A DNA stretch of 64,000 nucleotides, from contig OX419335.1 of assembly GCA_948470475.1 (NCBI GenBank), positions 21,126,999-21,190,998 on the forward strand. Direction: 5' to 3'. This DNA comes from Galaxea fascicularis (Eukaryota; Cnidaria; Anthozoa; Scleractinia; Euphylliidae). Positions 23,168 through 33,015 of this stretch are shown here, in pieces. Position 1 is the first letter of the stretch, and each line of letters starts with the position of its first letter. Under the pieces are notes generated by a model. It saw nothing but the letters and a program-made list of their open reading frames with translations, did not search any database and was not told the DNA's origin. Position numbers and translations under genes: made by a program.

Positions 23168-23696
23168 TGTTACGAAAAATATATTATTGCGTGACTCGCG
23201 TTACTGTCTGGAAGTGTCTAGAATCTTCTGCATATTTAATTAGTGCTGTGTCATTGTGGTTCAGTAATTCTATTTTAAGTCGTTTGCGTATGTAACTGTA
23301 AATAGTTCCTTATTGTAATGTTTCTTTATTTAGCTGAGTTGGAAAGTTCTAGAATGTTTTGTTGTAAAGTATATAAGCCCATCGGTGTAGCTTTAGAGTT
23401 TTTCTAAGCAGTGTGTTTATTGAAGTTGACAGAGGTCGTTTATACAGTTGGCAGAGGCCGTGTTTATTGAAGTGTGACAGAGGTCGTGTACATTTGGCAG
23501 AGGCCGTGAGTATTGAAGTTTGACGGAGGTCGAGTATAATTTTATAAGCCTAGTGTGAGCTTATTGTGAAGTCTTGTGCGGAGTTTACTACTTTCGTTTG
23601 GAAGAAATAACCTTGTTGCTGTTCCGACAACCCTGCGTTCTGTTTAGTCTACAAACAACCCACTTCTCACTCACCAACACAATCGAACTCGTAACA
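23168..23696. mobile_element. Solo LTR, 529 bp, with ATGAC target duplication
   Basis: The unit begins TGTTACGAAA and ends CTCGTAACA, so the termini are TG...CA within a short inverted TGTTACG/CGTAACA. It is flanked by ATGAC on both sides (23163-23167 and 23697-23701). Inside are a TATATAAG box near 23370 and three imperfect GAAGTTTGACAGAGGTCG-like tandem units (about 23420-23540). No internal region or second LTR is present. This fits a solo LTR left by recombination; the superfamily cannot be told from the LTR alone. Confidence 0.85.
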
Positions 23697-24180
23697 ATGA
23701 CTCTACGGACGGTTAAAAGACCTTCCTTATAAAAAATGCTTTTTGCGCGCAAGCATTCGCAATACGTTTCATCGGCGACTTCTTTAAAAGATAAGAGAAA
23801 TTAGCCGCTGGAGAACACCCAAAATTATCTGCCGTGTTAGCAATGTATCCATTCGGAAACATAGTGTTTTCGCTTGCACAACCACCAAGGCCTTGATGAT
23901 CGTGTTTGTTGACTAGACCAATCAAATTGCAGCTAGCAGGTTTGTTATTTCAATTTGAAAAACTGCTATGTCTAAATAAAGTGAAGATAAGTCCACAGAA
24001 AGACCACAAGAAAGGTTTTATGGTCTTGATAATAATGATCTTGTGAATGATACATACGAAAGAAATCATATGTGAACTGCGGATATGAAATCAAATGATA
24101 ATGATCTTGTTAATTGAGAAGGTTCAGGGATTCTCTTAGATGTACAATCACTTTTTTTTTTCATTTACCTGTTTTCTGGA

Positions 24181-24218
24181 TCACAAGTTAGTATCAGCGC
24201 AATCAGCCCCCTCGACAA
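24181..24218 (-). CDS. Tentative last exon of the two-domain ILEI gene
   Basis: After a CTACTTGCAG acceptor, the required phase-1 frame reads (I)VEGADCADTNL and then TGA at 24181. A GTAAAT donor follows about 15 nt after the stop, so the UTR may continue in another exon. Nothing beyond splice sites and phase supports it. Confidence 0.3.
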
Positions 24219-27200
24219 CTGCAAGTAGAGGTGCAATTATATGGGTGGTTATTATCTATTCTCGATGTGCACAAAATATGTCACCTGCTCCCAATTGAGA
24301 AATGTGCTTGTAGTTTCCGTGGAAACTCGTTCCTCTTTTCGTTCTGTGTTTTCCCTACACTTCCTTATGGGACCGTGATATTGATGACTACTCGCGCCAA
24401 ATCTGAACTTGATTTAATGAAATAAGATTTTATCAATACCGCTTCGACATAATCTCTTCAAACGTTAGCTGTTAGAAAATCTACAACACGATGACCTTTG
24501 TAATTGTGATCTTTGGTGACAACGTCAATCTCACAACGGCTTTGATCGAAAAACAAACTTTCCCAAGGAAATAAACTGAACACGAAGAGCTAAACAAGGA
24601 AGAACGAAAAATCCTGCCCCTCTCTAAATCGTATTCTTAACATCAGCTCTGGTATTTTTAAATCGAAAGGAAAAATACAGTTGAGAATACGCATTTGGTA
24701 AGCAAATTTAATAACGTAGGCTAAAACACAAGCTTACTTGGTTCGATTGTTGTCGTGACTATACTAGGGCCCAGGCCTCTTAAAGCTTGTGCTTGGCTTA
24801 TCCACGAAGGCTTGGATGCACCCGTGTACCCTGCCAGGGCGAATGAACTCCGGTATTGCAGTAGAATTGGAGCTGATGCACCCAGTCTCTCAATTAGCTT
24901 ATCCACAACCGCTCCCCCATGCACTGAAGCCTCGTCTTGCACAGCGACTAGCACAATCCTCCTGTAAAATAAATGTTGTATTAATATTTGTGTACATCAT
25001 TGCTTCGGTCTTTAGCTATTTCCTTTATTATTTTCTAGAGAGGACGAAACCATGAAGGTACTTGGAAAAACGTGACATCACGATATTTATTATCATGGCG
25101 TAGCTAGGCTTCAACAACTTGTCAACGCTTACGTACACGCATGCTCATTCAATATTTAAAGGAAATGTTTCCAGGCGGCCTCGTTTACGACCACTTTCCT
25201 ATCGTTTAAGTGTGGATAGGCGTAAACAATATGTCAGGAGATCATCGTTTACGCGTGAAAGGAAACCTTCGTGCACGTTCATGAACGGAAATGTACACGC
25301 ATTAACGGGGCCTCAGCCAGCCAGATTTTGTTTAACCTTGGATTTTTCATCCCCATGAAACCTGCAAAAAGTACGTTAAATGTAATTGATCTTTTAATAA
25401 TAATAATAATAATGATGATGATGATGATGATGGCGACGATAATAATAAAAGTAATAATAATAATGCTTACTATTAGAGAAGGAGGACTATTACAGAAGAT
25501 TACGAAAGATTATTAGGATTATTACAGACGATTATTGTAGAAGAGGAACAGATTTGTCATTTGAAACAATCCAGAAAGCAAGTTTACTTGCACCAGCTTG
25601 AATATTGAGGAGGGTCCATCATTTCATAGAAAGGGAAAGGAACTGAATTATATATGTATAGCAGTAGTGTAACCTCAAATGGACTTGACACAGTTGCTGG
25701 CCCCAGACCTTCAGAAATAACTATTTAGAGTTAAAATGCCAAAGGTCAAAATTTGCAGGATATAAAATTGATTTATGAAAGGGTCAGAGGTATAACACTC
25801 TCAAGAAGTGAAACACGCGCATACACACCAAGAAACATGCACAATTAATGAAACACGCACACGAATGCACGCATAGACACACGAAACACCCTATACTATT
25901 GTGATGTAGGGTGACCTGCATAAGCCTAAAACAAATAAAATAAATGAAAGAATAACAATAACAATAGATAAATAGTTAGCAGCAATGCCTATGATTACGA
26001 ATGACAACGAATTATGGTATATTTCTTAACAGTAGAACAGGGCCCCTTTGGTCCATTCATCGTGGTCGCAAAACTCAGCCAACGAAATGGTTTGGATGGC
26101 CGCTTTAGTAGTAATTTTAATTTACTAGCGACTTAAAATTGGTATTAATGCGACAACAGCAACTCATGTAACCTAGACGGTATCATCAAATTGTTATTTA
26201 GCATACTGACAACTTAATGTCCGTAGGATACAAAATTCTTACTCGTCCGACAGCTCATTCAGGTAGCTTACTGCACTTATACCGGCTTTTGAGAATTTAT
26301 GGGTGTCAAATCCTCTTGTTTCCATGAATAAACCTGAAGAATAGCAGGTAAATGAAATTGCTCAGTATCTGCAAGAATGAGTAATCGGTTAATTAATGAG
26401 TTGAACAGTGCGTGATTAGCAAATCATGTAAGGTTGGAATGTATTTATCGAATTACCCAATGAAATCAATGACTGAATGATTGGTTGATCGACTCACTTA
26501 CGTGACAGTGGTGGATTGATGGATGCGTGAATATTTACCTTCTTGGGAGAAAACGGCCACATTAAATCCTCTTTGGTAAACTGAGTACTCTATATTGTTA
26601 ACCTTCATAAAGGCTCTTCCGCAGCCAGTTTTTCCGGGATCCTCACATCCCTCACTCCGAAGTGAAACATTCATTTGAACTCCTGTTCCAAATGGAAAGA
26701 GAGGAGAGATTTCAAAATACAACGTCGACGATATTCCAACTAAAGTGGTAAGAACATTAAGAGAAATAACTGAGATAAAAAAAACATAAAAAAGAAAAGA
26801 TATTGCTCTCGCAGCGGTAATATCAACAATGACAATTAAATCTTCGCACCGGCAGGTCCTTGTTGCAATGGAATCCTCAGCTTTATGGTGCTTGGCCCTT
26901 CGGCTGCCTTTGCTTGCTCTTGTGCGATCCATAAAGGTTTGTTTTCTCCAGCGTATCCAATAAAAGCAAACGAATTACGATATTCGGTGAAAATTGGATC
27001 AGTAGCACCTAGTCGCTTGAACGCGTCGGCAGCTGATAGCGAATGATTGGAGGCACTATCTTGAATGGCGATTAGTACAATCTTGCTGCAGTAAGATAAA
27101 GAATGTTTTTCATGTCCAGAGTGTGGTACACTTAAATTAACTTGTGACGTAACGACGTCATCTATATTGTGACCGTCAACGAAAACATCAAAGATTAGGG

Positions 27201-30200
27201 GTGCTTTCCATTCAACGGAAATTTCGAAAATTTCGGGTGGAAATTCAATGGAACAGGATCTTTTCCGGAAAAGATTTTCGAAAATTTAGGACAACCTTTT
27301 CAGTCTGCCCGAAAAGTGAAAATTTCGGTAGTTTCGAAAAGTTTGCGTTCCATTCATAAATTTTCGATTCTAACTTTCCTCCAGTCCCCGCGCACCATAA
27401 CATCTTTGAAAGAGGACAACATGGCGACCAGTGTTCATGAGGTGTAGTGTGTGTGGATTTGCGTCAATGACTCTCGAACTTTTGGTCAACCACCGATGCC
27501 AACCCATCATAAGAGAAGGTAAGAACAAAGGATATGTAAAATCCTCGTTTTCGGCCATTTTCGAAGAGTATTTACGCGAATATTTTCCCGCCGTTTGTAC
27601 GCGACTTGAACATTAATATTTATTTCCTGCTGTGTCTGAATCACAGTCTTTGCCACAATGGGAGGACGACAGTAACCCGAATGGAGTTAACTCGTGGGGA
27701 AAATGGGCACGTGACGACCCACCAAGATGACTGTTCCTTTCGACAGTGAAATTTTCGAAAATTCAAACCGGTTATTTTTGTTGAATGGAAAGCGCCCTAG
27801 AACATTCTTGTCGCCAGAGGCCGCGATTCTTTCGGTCAGCACCAAGAATAACGACCTCTACCCGGTTCCGAAATATTTGCAGTCTCAGTGAAGGTGCAGT
27901 TTTGTAACCGTTGGCAGCCACTATTGTTTCAAACTTCTGAGTTTGCGTGGAAAAGATGGAAGTCCGTGATTCATGGACTTCCTGTTTTGGAACAAGCCAG
28001 AAGTTGTTATTCTTGGTGCTGACCGAAAGATTCGCGGCCTCTGGGGACGAGAATTTGATTGGAATGTTGCTTTTTGGTAACTAATGGATGCCTAGTTCGC
28101 ATGCCCTGAAAATGTGACCAACTAATCACCCAATTCAGTCTTTTACCCCGTCTACCTTTCAAATCACTCTGTATTGGCAAAGCTGAAGAAAAAAATTGAC
28201 GTTTTGCCTCAAAATTTCTTTATCCACGGTTTAACAACTCAAAATTGTTTCAGCCACCTTTTTGAAGGCAGATGAGAATATGTGAACTTGATGCATTCTG
28301 AAGCATTAAATGAACTGCTGAGCAGCGACAATACATCAATAGTGGTTAAACAGTACAACTTTCTTTAATGTTACGACGGTACATCCGTCGACGATTTCAA
28401 AAACTGCACACTGATGATGACGGATGTACCGTCGAAGCATCATCACGGTCTGGTAAAGTAAAGAAAAGTTGTGTTGTTCAGCGTCAGTAATTATTAGAAG
28501 CCTTCAAAAGTGTGTGACAGAATTTAAACTTACTCTCCAGTAATGTTGTTAAGGTAATCTCTCATTTGGTCCCCAGCAGCAATGTCATTGTAGGTGTCAA
28601 ACGTCTGGCTCTCAATAAAGGCACCTGCGGGTTGACAAATTCAAGTTATTCACCAGTTATAGCGAAAATTATCATGGAGGATGTTTGTGTTATCAGTCGA
28701 AGCCAGAAACCGAAAGCCGGTTTCAATAATGGTTTTATTATGCGAACACTCGAGCGCTTTTGAAACCGATAGCGAGCATGGAATCTAAACATGATACATC
28801 AGCTTGTAAACATTTTTTTTTATCTTGTAAGCTTACAACCTAAAAATTGCAGCGTACGTAGTCCAAAATTTTCCAGTAACTGTTAACAAAACTTTTGACT
28901 GAACTCAGACCCAGTTTGGTACTGTAAAAGCTTTCCAGGGAAACAATTCTGGGAAAGCTTCGGAAAAGCAATCTTAAAATTAAACGTTTAACTGAACTCA
29001 GACCCAGTTTGGTAAAAGCTTCCCAGGAAAACAATTTTGGAAAAGCTTCGGAAAAGCAATCTTGTTTCCCTCCTGTGTAAACCTATTGCCTGCAAAATGA
29101 CGTAATTTAAACAAACTATGATGGGGTCTCTAGGTACGGTTTGGGTGTACAGCCTAAAAGCAGTAAAATCTGATGAATTTTGCCAGAATTGTGCTCCCGG
29201 AAGAAAATCATGAGAGGTTTTTAAAGCTAACTCGACAACGAGTGAAAACAGTAGAACCAAGAGGCTTAACTAAAAGAAGAGTCTTACTGAGAAATTTTAC
29301 TAAAGGAAATGATTTTGTACGGGTGCCTTAGCAAATGTTTTGAAACCGCAGAACTGCTGTATAATCCTTACGTAAACATTTGAACCAAAACAACTACTGT
29401 AAGCTACTTTAGCTTACTTCTAAGTAACACAATAACCAGGTAAAAATTGACTTTTTGATTTAAAATTAAAAAGTTTTTTTTGGATGTTCGAGAGTAAAGA
29501 TAATAATGAAAAACCCACTAGTAGTAAGGATATTTTAAATTAGTAGCTAGTATTAGTAAATTGGATCGTTGGAAATCGCTCCTTAGCCACTTGGAATTCC
29601 GGATCACACTTTTGTGTCAAGAAAGAAGACCTGATCTTAAATTGCCACAGCAAGGCCTCATGGACCAAAGAAATTGAAAATTCCATTCTTAATAAGAATC
29701 CATCACCTGTTGCGCCTTCCACAACAACGATGTTGTGCCCCCTGCTTTGAAGTGAACGTTCTACACCTTGTACCTTGATGTAAGCAATTCCACAAGTGCC
29801 TGCTGTCTTGTGCACATCGTTACATCCTTCGCTTTTAACGAACAGATCTAAGAAGGTAACTGCCGTGAAAGAGAAGAAGAGTTTAGTGCTTGGTACTCAA
29901 CTGAGTGGTTTGGAAACAATCTCGAGAAACCGGAAAACTGCATGCAAATCCCGTTGCAATGGCTCCCAGAATTTTTGTGTTCGACTTGTTGGGCGCGTAT
30001 GAACATCTGTTGGTTGCTGTTGGGAATTGTTTACAGTTGAAACAGTTGACAAGATCCAAAAACTGCCAGCAACTTGCAACAAGTTGCAACTAATCAGACT
30101 AATAATATCAGACACTTAACATACTTGACTACCATACAGTCCCATATTCATAACTGTAACACAAGAAACATGCAGCGAGAATCTAACTCCGGAAAAAGTG

Positions 30201-31973
30201 AATCTAAACTGCATATTCCAATCATTCCTTTACCGAATTGTTTAAGGGCGCGTGTTTTTAATGTTCTTGATGAGTTCTCTCCCGTTTATGCGAAAGGCGT
30301 ACTTTTAAATGATTTTTATCTTGTTTTAGTTTCAGTTATCATCAGGATATGTACTGATAGCAGTATATTCTTGACTGATACAGTAATCCTGTATCATTGT
30401 ATTGTTATTGTAACTGTTGTTGGCCAATGCGTTTGTGGGCGTGAAATTATTTGCACCTCATGTTCAGTTAACTTTTATCCGCAGTATCCTCAATGCACTT
30501 TAAAAAAAGCGACGTATTTGAGAAGGCAACGCAATTATCTGTACCTGGTCAACAGGAGTGCCATAGTCAAATCAAAACAGGGCAAGGATGAATTCAGATC
30601 TCGTTATGCAAGGTTTGTGTATTATAAGCTAGTACAACCGTGTATATGAATTTGTTTGCAAAAAAGGCAGGGGTACGCTATCATCATGGCCTAGAACTTT
30701 CCTTTTCTTAACTCAAAAAAGTAAGCCTGGTACAGTGAAATTGGATTTTAAAAGTTTAATGTCTTCATGAAATTTAGCGAACTGGTACTGATTTAAAATT
30801 GTCAAGTACTTGTGAAGAATTTAAATCTCGTGGCTGGAATGACGCAGCGTTTTGTCCCGGCCAAGAGACTGATCAGATACTTTTCGAATTTTCAGCAAAC
30901 TCGTTGAGCATCGCGCTCAAAGTTCCTTTCGCGAAGTCAAGATGTTTGCAGTCTGGCCCTCCATCGCAGAAGGATTCCCAACCGCACGTTCACGAGTTAT
31001 ATACACGGTATATGGTACATGGTATGGTACTGATTTATCATCCCATTAAATATATTTTCAAATGGAACATAAAATTACCTTGGCTTTATTGATTGATTTT
31101 TTTGCTATTTATCATTTATCTATCTATCCATCCATTTTATTTATTTTGAAATGGACAATTAAAAACGTATTTTGAATGACAGGAAGGAAACCAGCTAAGA
31201 AAGGAAACGTACATCAGAAAAACCAGTACCTGACAATTCCTATTACACCTTTAATTTTTATTTTTCAAATTTCTAATCAACTACACTCGTAACTATTTTC
31301 GTTTCAAGTGTTTTTACCTGAGACCTCCCTGCGCTTTCTTTCAATAAGTTCTGAAAGACATAAACATCATTATAAACACAACATTTAGTTTCAGGTGATG
31401 GAACGTTGGAGAGTTAACCCGGCTGCGATTCATCGGCAATTCTCAGTCAAGTTGTTCTGAAGAACAACTGGCTAAGGTTGAAAAAACTCTTTTCTATTAT
31501 CAAAGGCTTTTTACAATATTTCAAAGCCGCTCTATCTTAGACCCTGTCGTAGAGTTGGGAGAAAGGAAATTTCTCTATTCTGCTGCTTCTTATAACATGA
31601 AGACTCAGGTATCGTTGGTTGTTTATGCACTCCGCCCGTCCAACAGCGAAAGGAAATCAACATTAAAAATCTCAGCTACATGCCGAAAAAATTACGAAAT
31701 AAGAATATGGTTTAGTTTAGTACAGTAAACAACAACTGTAATGTTATCTATTTACCAAACCATCATCTTACCAATGACTGCATTAAAAAACGCGGCAAGG
31801 GTTCAGTCATTTATAATATTTAAAATACTTTTGCAGTAAGACTGAGGTAAGCAGGATGTAAGGACGATGTTGATGGTTCGGGACGGTGTAAAGCTACCAC
31901 GCTTACCTGGAACGGATCTGCATAGATCTGCCATAAGCAGGATCATGAAAAGAAAAGGGAGAATCTTCCTCAT
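24181..31973 (-). CDS. Secreted two-domain ILEI/FAM3-like protein (9 exons)
   Basis: Exons in order: 31907-31973, 31318-31350, 29707-29859, 28534-28624, 26850-27085, 26539-26682, 26243-26333, 24738-24961 and, tentatively, 24181-24218. Phases join without stops, giving about 358 residues. The order is signal peptide, a furin-type RKRR site and two ILEI domains. Architecture, exon sizes and phases mirror the first two domains of the three-domain gene at 459-16473, so this is its tandem paralogue. The predicted product is extracellular; ILEI/GG domains act as cytokine-like or carbohydrate-binding folds in FAM3, CEMIP/TMEM2 and POMGNT1, but the role here is unknown. The last exon is the weak point; the body of the gene is well supported. 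Confidence 0.87.
24738..26682 (-). CDS. ILEI domain 2 of the two-domain gene (exons 6-8)
   Basis: Exons are 26539-26682 (144 nt; LRSEGCEDPGKTGCGRAF), 26243-26333 (91 nt; GFDTHKFSKAGISAVSYL) and 24738-24961 (224 nt; RIVLVAVQDEASVHG, YRSSFALAGYTGASKPSWI, LGPSIVTTTIEP). The ending SWISQAxA...GPSIVT is shared with domain 2 of the paralogue. That supports one-to-one descent of the domains. Confidence 0.87.
25397..25466. repeat. AAT/GAT trinucleotide microsatellite
   Basis: Runs of TAA, then TGA, then TAA trinucleotides. It is in the intron between exons 7 and 8 of the two-domain ILEI gene. Confidence 0.88.
26850..29859 (-). CDS. ILEI domain 1 of the two-domain gene (exons 3-5)
   Basis: Exons are 29707-29859 (153 nt; VKSEGCNDVHKTAGTCGIAY, SRGHNIVVVEGATG), 28534-28624 (91 nt; TFDTYNDIAAGDQMRDYL) and 26850-27085 (236 nt; KIVLIAIQDSASNHS, YRNSFAFIGYAGENKPLWI). 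Donors are GTGATG, GTAAGT and GTGCGA; the last is weak but keeps the phase. Closest to domain 1 of the downstream paralogue. Confidence 0.87.
27196..27799. mobile_element. TIR element of about 604 bp carrying a small coding-like exon
   Basis: Ends are inverted TAGGGNNCTTTCCATTCAAC. Inner sequence near the left end repeats GAAAATTTCG blocks. Inside, 27437-27515 on the plus strand reads from an ATG through a C-x2-C-x12-H-x-C pattern (CSVCGFASMTLELLVNHRC) to a GTAAGAAC donor. The element lies in intron 5 of the two-domain ILEI gene. Confidence 0.7.
27804..28054. mobile_element. Short foldback MITE, 251 bp
   Basis: Ends are 55-bp inverted arms, ATTCTNGTCNCCAGAGGCCG through TCGGTCAGCACCAAGAATAA, with only a few mismatches. 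A second inner inverted pair (GGAAGTCC...GGACTTCC) lies near 27958-27983. It abuts the element ending at 27799, so the two may have inserted one beside or into the other. Confidence 0.82.
28374..28434. repeat. Perfect 16-bp hairpin
   Basis: CGACGGTACATCCGTC (28374-28389) is exactly mirrored at 28419-28434 around a 29-nt loop. It is intronic, just upstream in plus coordinates of exon 4 of the two-domain ILEI gene. It is probably a tiny foldback remnant. Confidence 0.75.
28897..29065. repeat. Imperfect tandem duplication, unit of about 75-85 bp
   Basis: ACTGAACTCAGACCCAGTTT followed by AAGCTT..CCAGG.AAACAATT and GCTTCGGAAAAGCAATCTT occurs twice in direct order (about 28897-28978 and 28990-29063). 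The first unit has small extra insertions. It lies in the intron between exons 3 and 4. Confidence 0.8.
31318..31350 (-). CDS. Exon 2 of the two-domain ILEI gene: 33-nt furin-site micro-exon
   Basis: Encodes ELIERKRREVS between a TTTCAG acceptor and a GTAAAA donor, phase 1-1. RKRR is a likely proprotein-convertase site. The exon is too short to be found as an open frame and was recognised by its match to the paralogue's exon. Confidence 0.82.
31907..31973 (-). CDS. Exon 1 of the two-domain ILEI gene: start codon and signal peptide
   Basis: Encodes MRKILPFLFMILLMADLCRS and two further residues, then a GTAAGC donor in phase 1. It has the same 67-nt length and LMADLCR block as exon 1 of the downstream paralogue. 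The ATG is the only sensible start in this exon. Confidence 0.86.
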
Positions 31974-32826
31974 CGTAAATTCGTCGCTCTGTGTGTTTTT
32001 AACAACAAATTACGTACGATTATTTTGAATAGGGCTTGTTGTTTTAGCAGAAGTAACCAACTGCGCACTATGGGGAAGAGGACTAAAACTTGGGCTTCAT
32101 AGCGATCATAGTTCAGCTAACAATGGGGGAGCCAAATAAGACTTTTTTAATAGATTTGTGGGTCGTAAGCAATAGAATGGTGAATTTTAGTTTCCAGGAT
32201 TGGCAAATCCAAATAGAAGCATAACAACGAACGTGCGAACGAACGGCGAACGAATGAATGGTAAATGAAACAAAGGAACATAGAAAAGATTCGTTTAAAG
32301 CGAAACGGTAAAGATTGGGAAAGAAGAAGAGCAGCCATAGTAAGAGGATGAACTGTACCATATCGCAGTTAACCATGACTGAAAGAAGATTGGCTGACTT
32401 GGTTTTTTCATTGACTTTAATCATCCGTTTTTTTGTCTTGCAAGCGGCCAAGGATTTTGATTGGTCCGCTTGTAGCTTGGCTATTTATAAGATGAAGTAT
32501 TCTAGTGCTATTTATGGGACCCAAAACACTGTGTCATGGTTGCAACGAGAGGCTAAGTGACCATGACTGAGTGTTTTCCAGCAGATTTAATTAATGGAAC
32601 CCAACCACCGGTTGGCGCCAGTCGACAGTACCGAGCAATTGTAGAGGAACTTTCAAACAAATTATTAAAATTGTTACCAAGTATGTTGGACGAGGTTTAA
32701 ATACACTGTTTATGGAAGCATCTTCAATTTTCCATGCATTTGCAAAGCAGATTAGTTGTTTGTGCTATAAACTGTGAACTCTTTCACCTAGCTAGAACAG
32801 TGGATTAAAGACGGCAATATCAGATT

Positions 32827-32849
32827 CACAAAAATTTGGTTAATCGACG

Positions 32850-32880
<31 letters not shown>

Positions 32881-32955
32881 GGATTCTAAAAGCTGACGTT
32901 TCGAGCGTTAGCCCTTCGTCAGAGCCAATGGATTCGCTTTGACGAAGGGCTAATT
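32827..32955 (-). mobile_element. Penelope-like element terminal fragment
   Basis: Read on the minus strand, the tract has the widespread Penelope terminal sequence: a hammerhead core, then CAGCTTTTAGAATCCCTGTA, CGGTGG and CAATTTACATTATCAACTCC. A second, partial GACGAAGGGCTAA block lies at 32940-32953 in the opposite orientation, so the fragment may be rearranged. There is no coding part here. Confidence 0.75.
32895..32922 (-). ncRNA. Hammerhead ribozyme core motif
   Basis: On the minus strand the order is CTGACGA, a stem II GGGC...GCTC closed by TAAC, then GAAA and a short ACGT ahead of the GTC cleavage-site triplet position (CGAAACGTC). This is the conserved core arrangement of type I hammerhead ribozymes known from Penelope-like elements. 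There stem III is very short and activity is expected mainly for the dimeric form. Single, partly rearranged copies like this may be inactive. Confidence 0.7.
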
Positions 32956-32984
32956 AAACTTTTGTCTACTACTTCCCCACCGAC

Positions 32985-33015
<31 letters not shown>

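Larger units (their letters stand above)
16474..24180. other. Region between the two ILEI genes
   Basis: No protein gene is supported here. It holds a TIR element (16810-17298), a repeat (20268-20397), a LINE relic split by a MITE (21384-22355) and a solo LTR (23168-23696). The stretch 17300-20260 shows nothing I recognise beyond AT-rich unique sequence. A third ILEI domain for the upstream gene was looked for here and not seen. Confidence 0.6.

Noticed and set aside
23713..23925. 70-codon minus-strand frame with several cysteines next to the solo LTR
   Set aside because: It has no splice context or family match and ends in an ACCAATCAAATTGCAGCTAGC-type sequence seen at repeat edges; treated as repeat or chance.
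25780..25890. CRISPR-like or tandem ACAC/ACGC array
   Set aside because: Only loosely repeated CACAC and ACGC words; no regular repeat-spacer spacing, and the sequence is eukaryotic.
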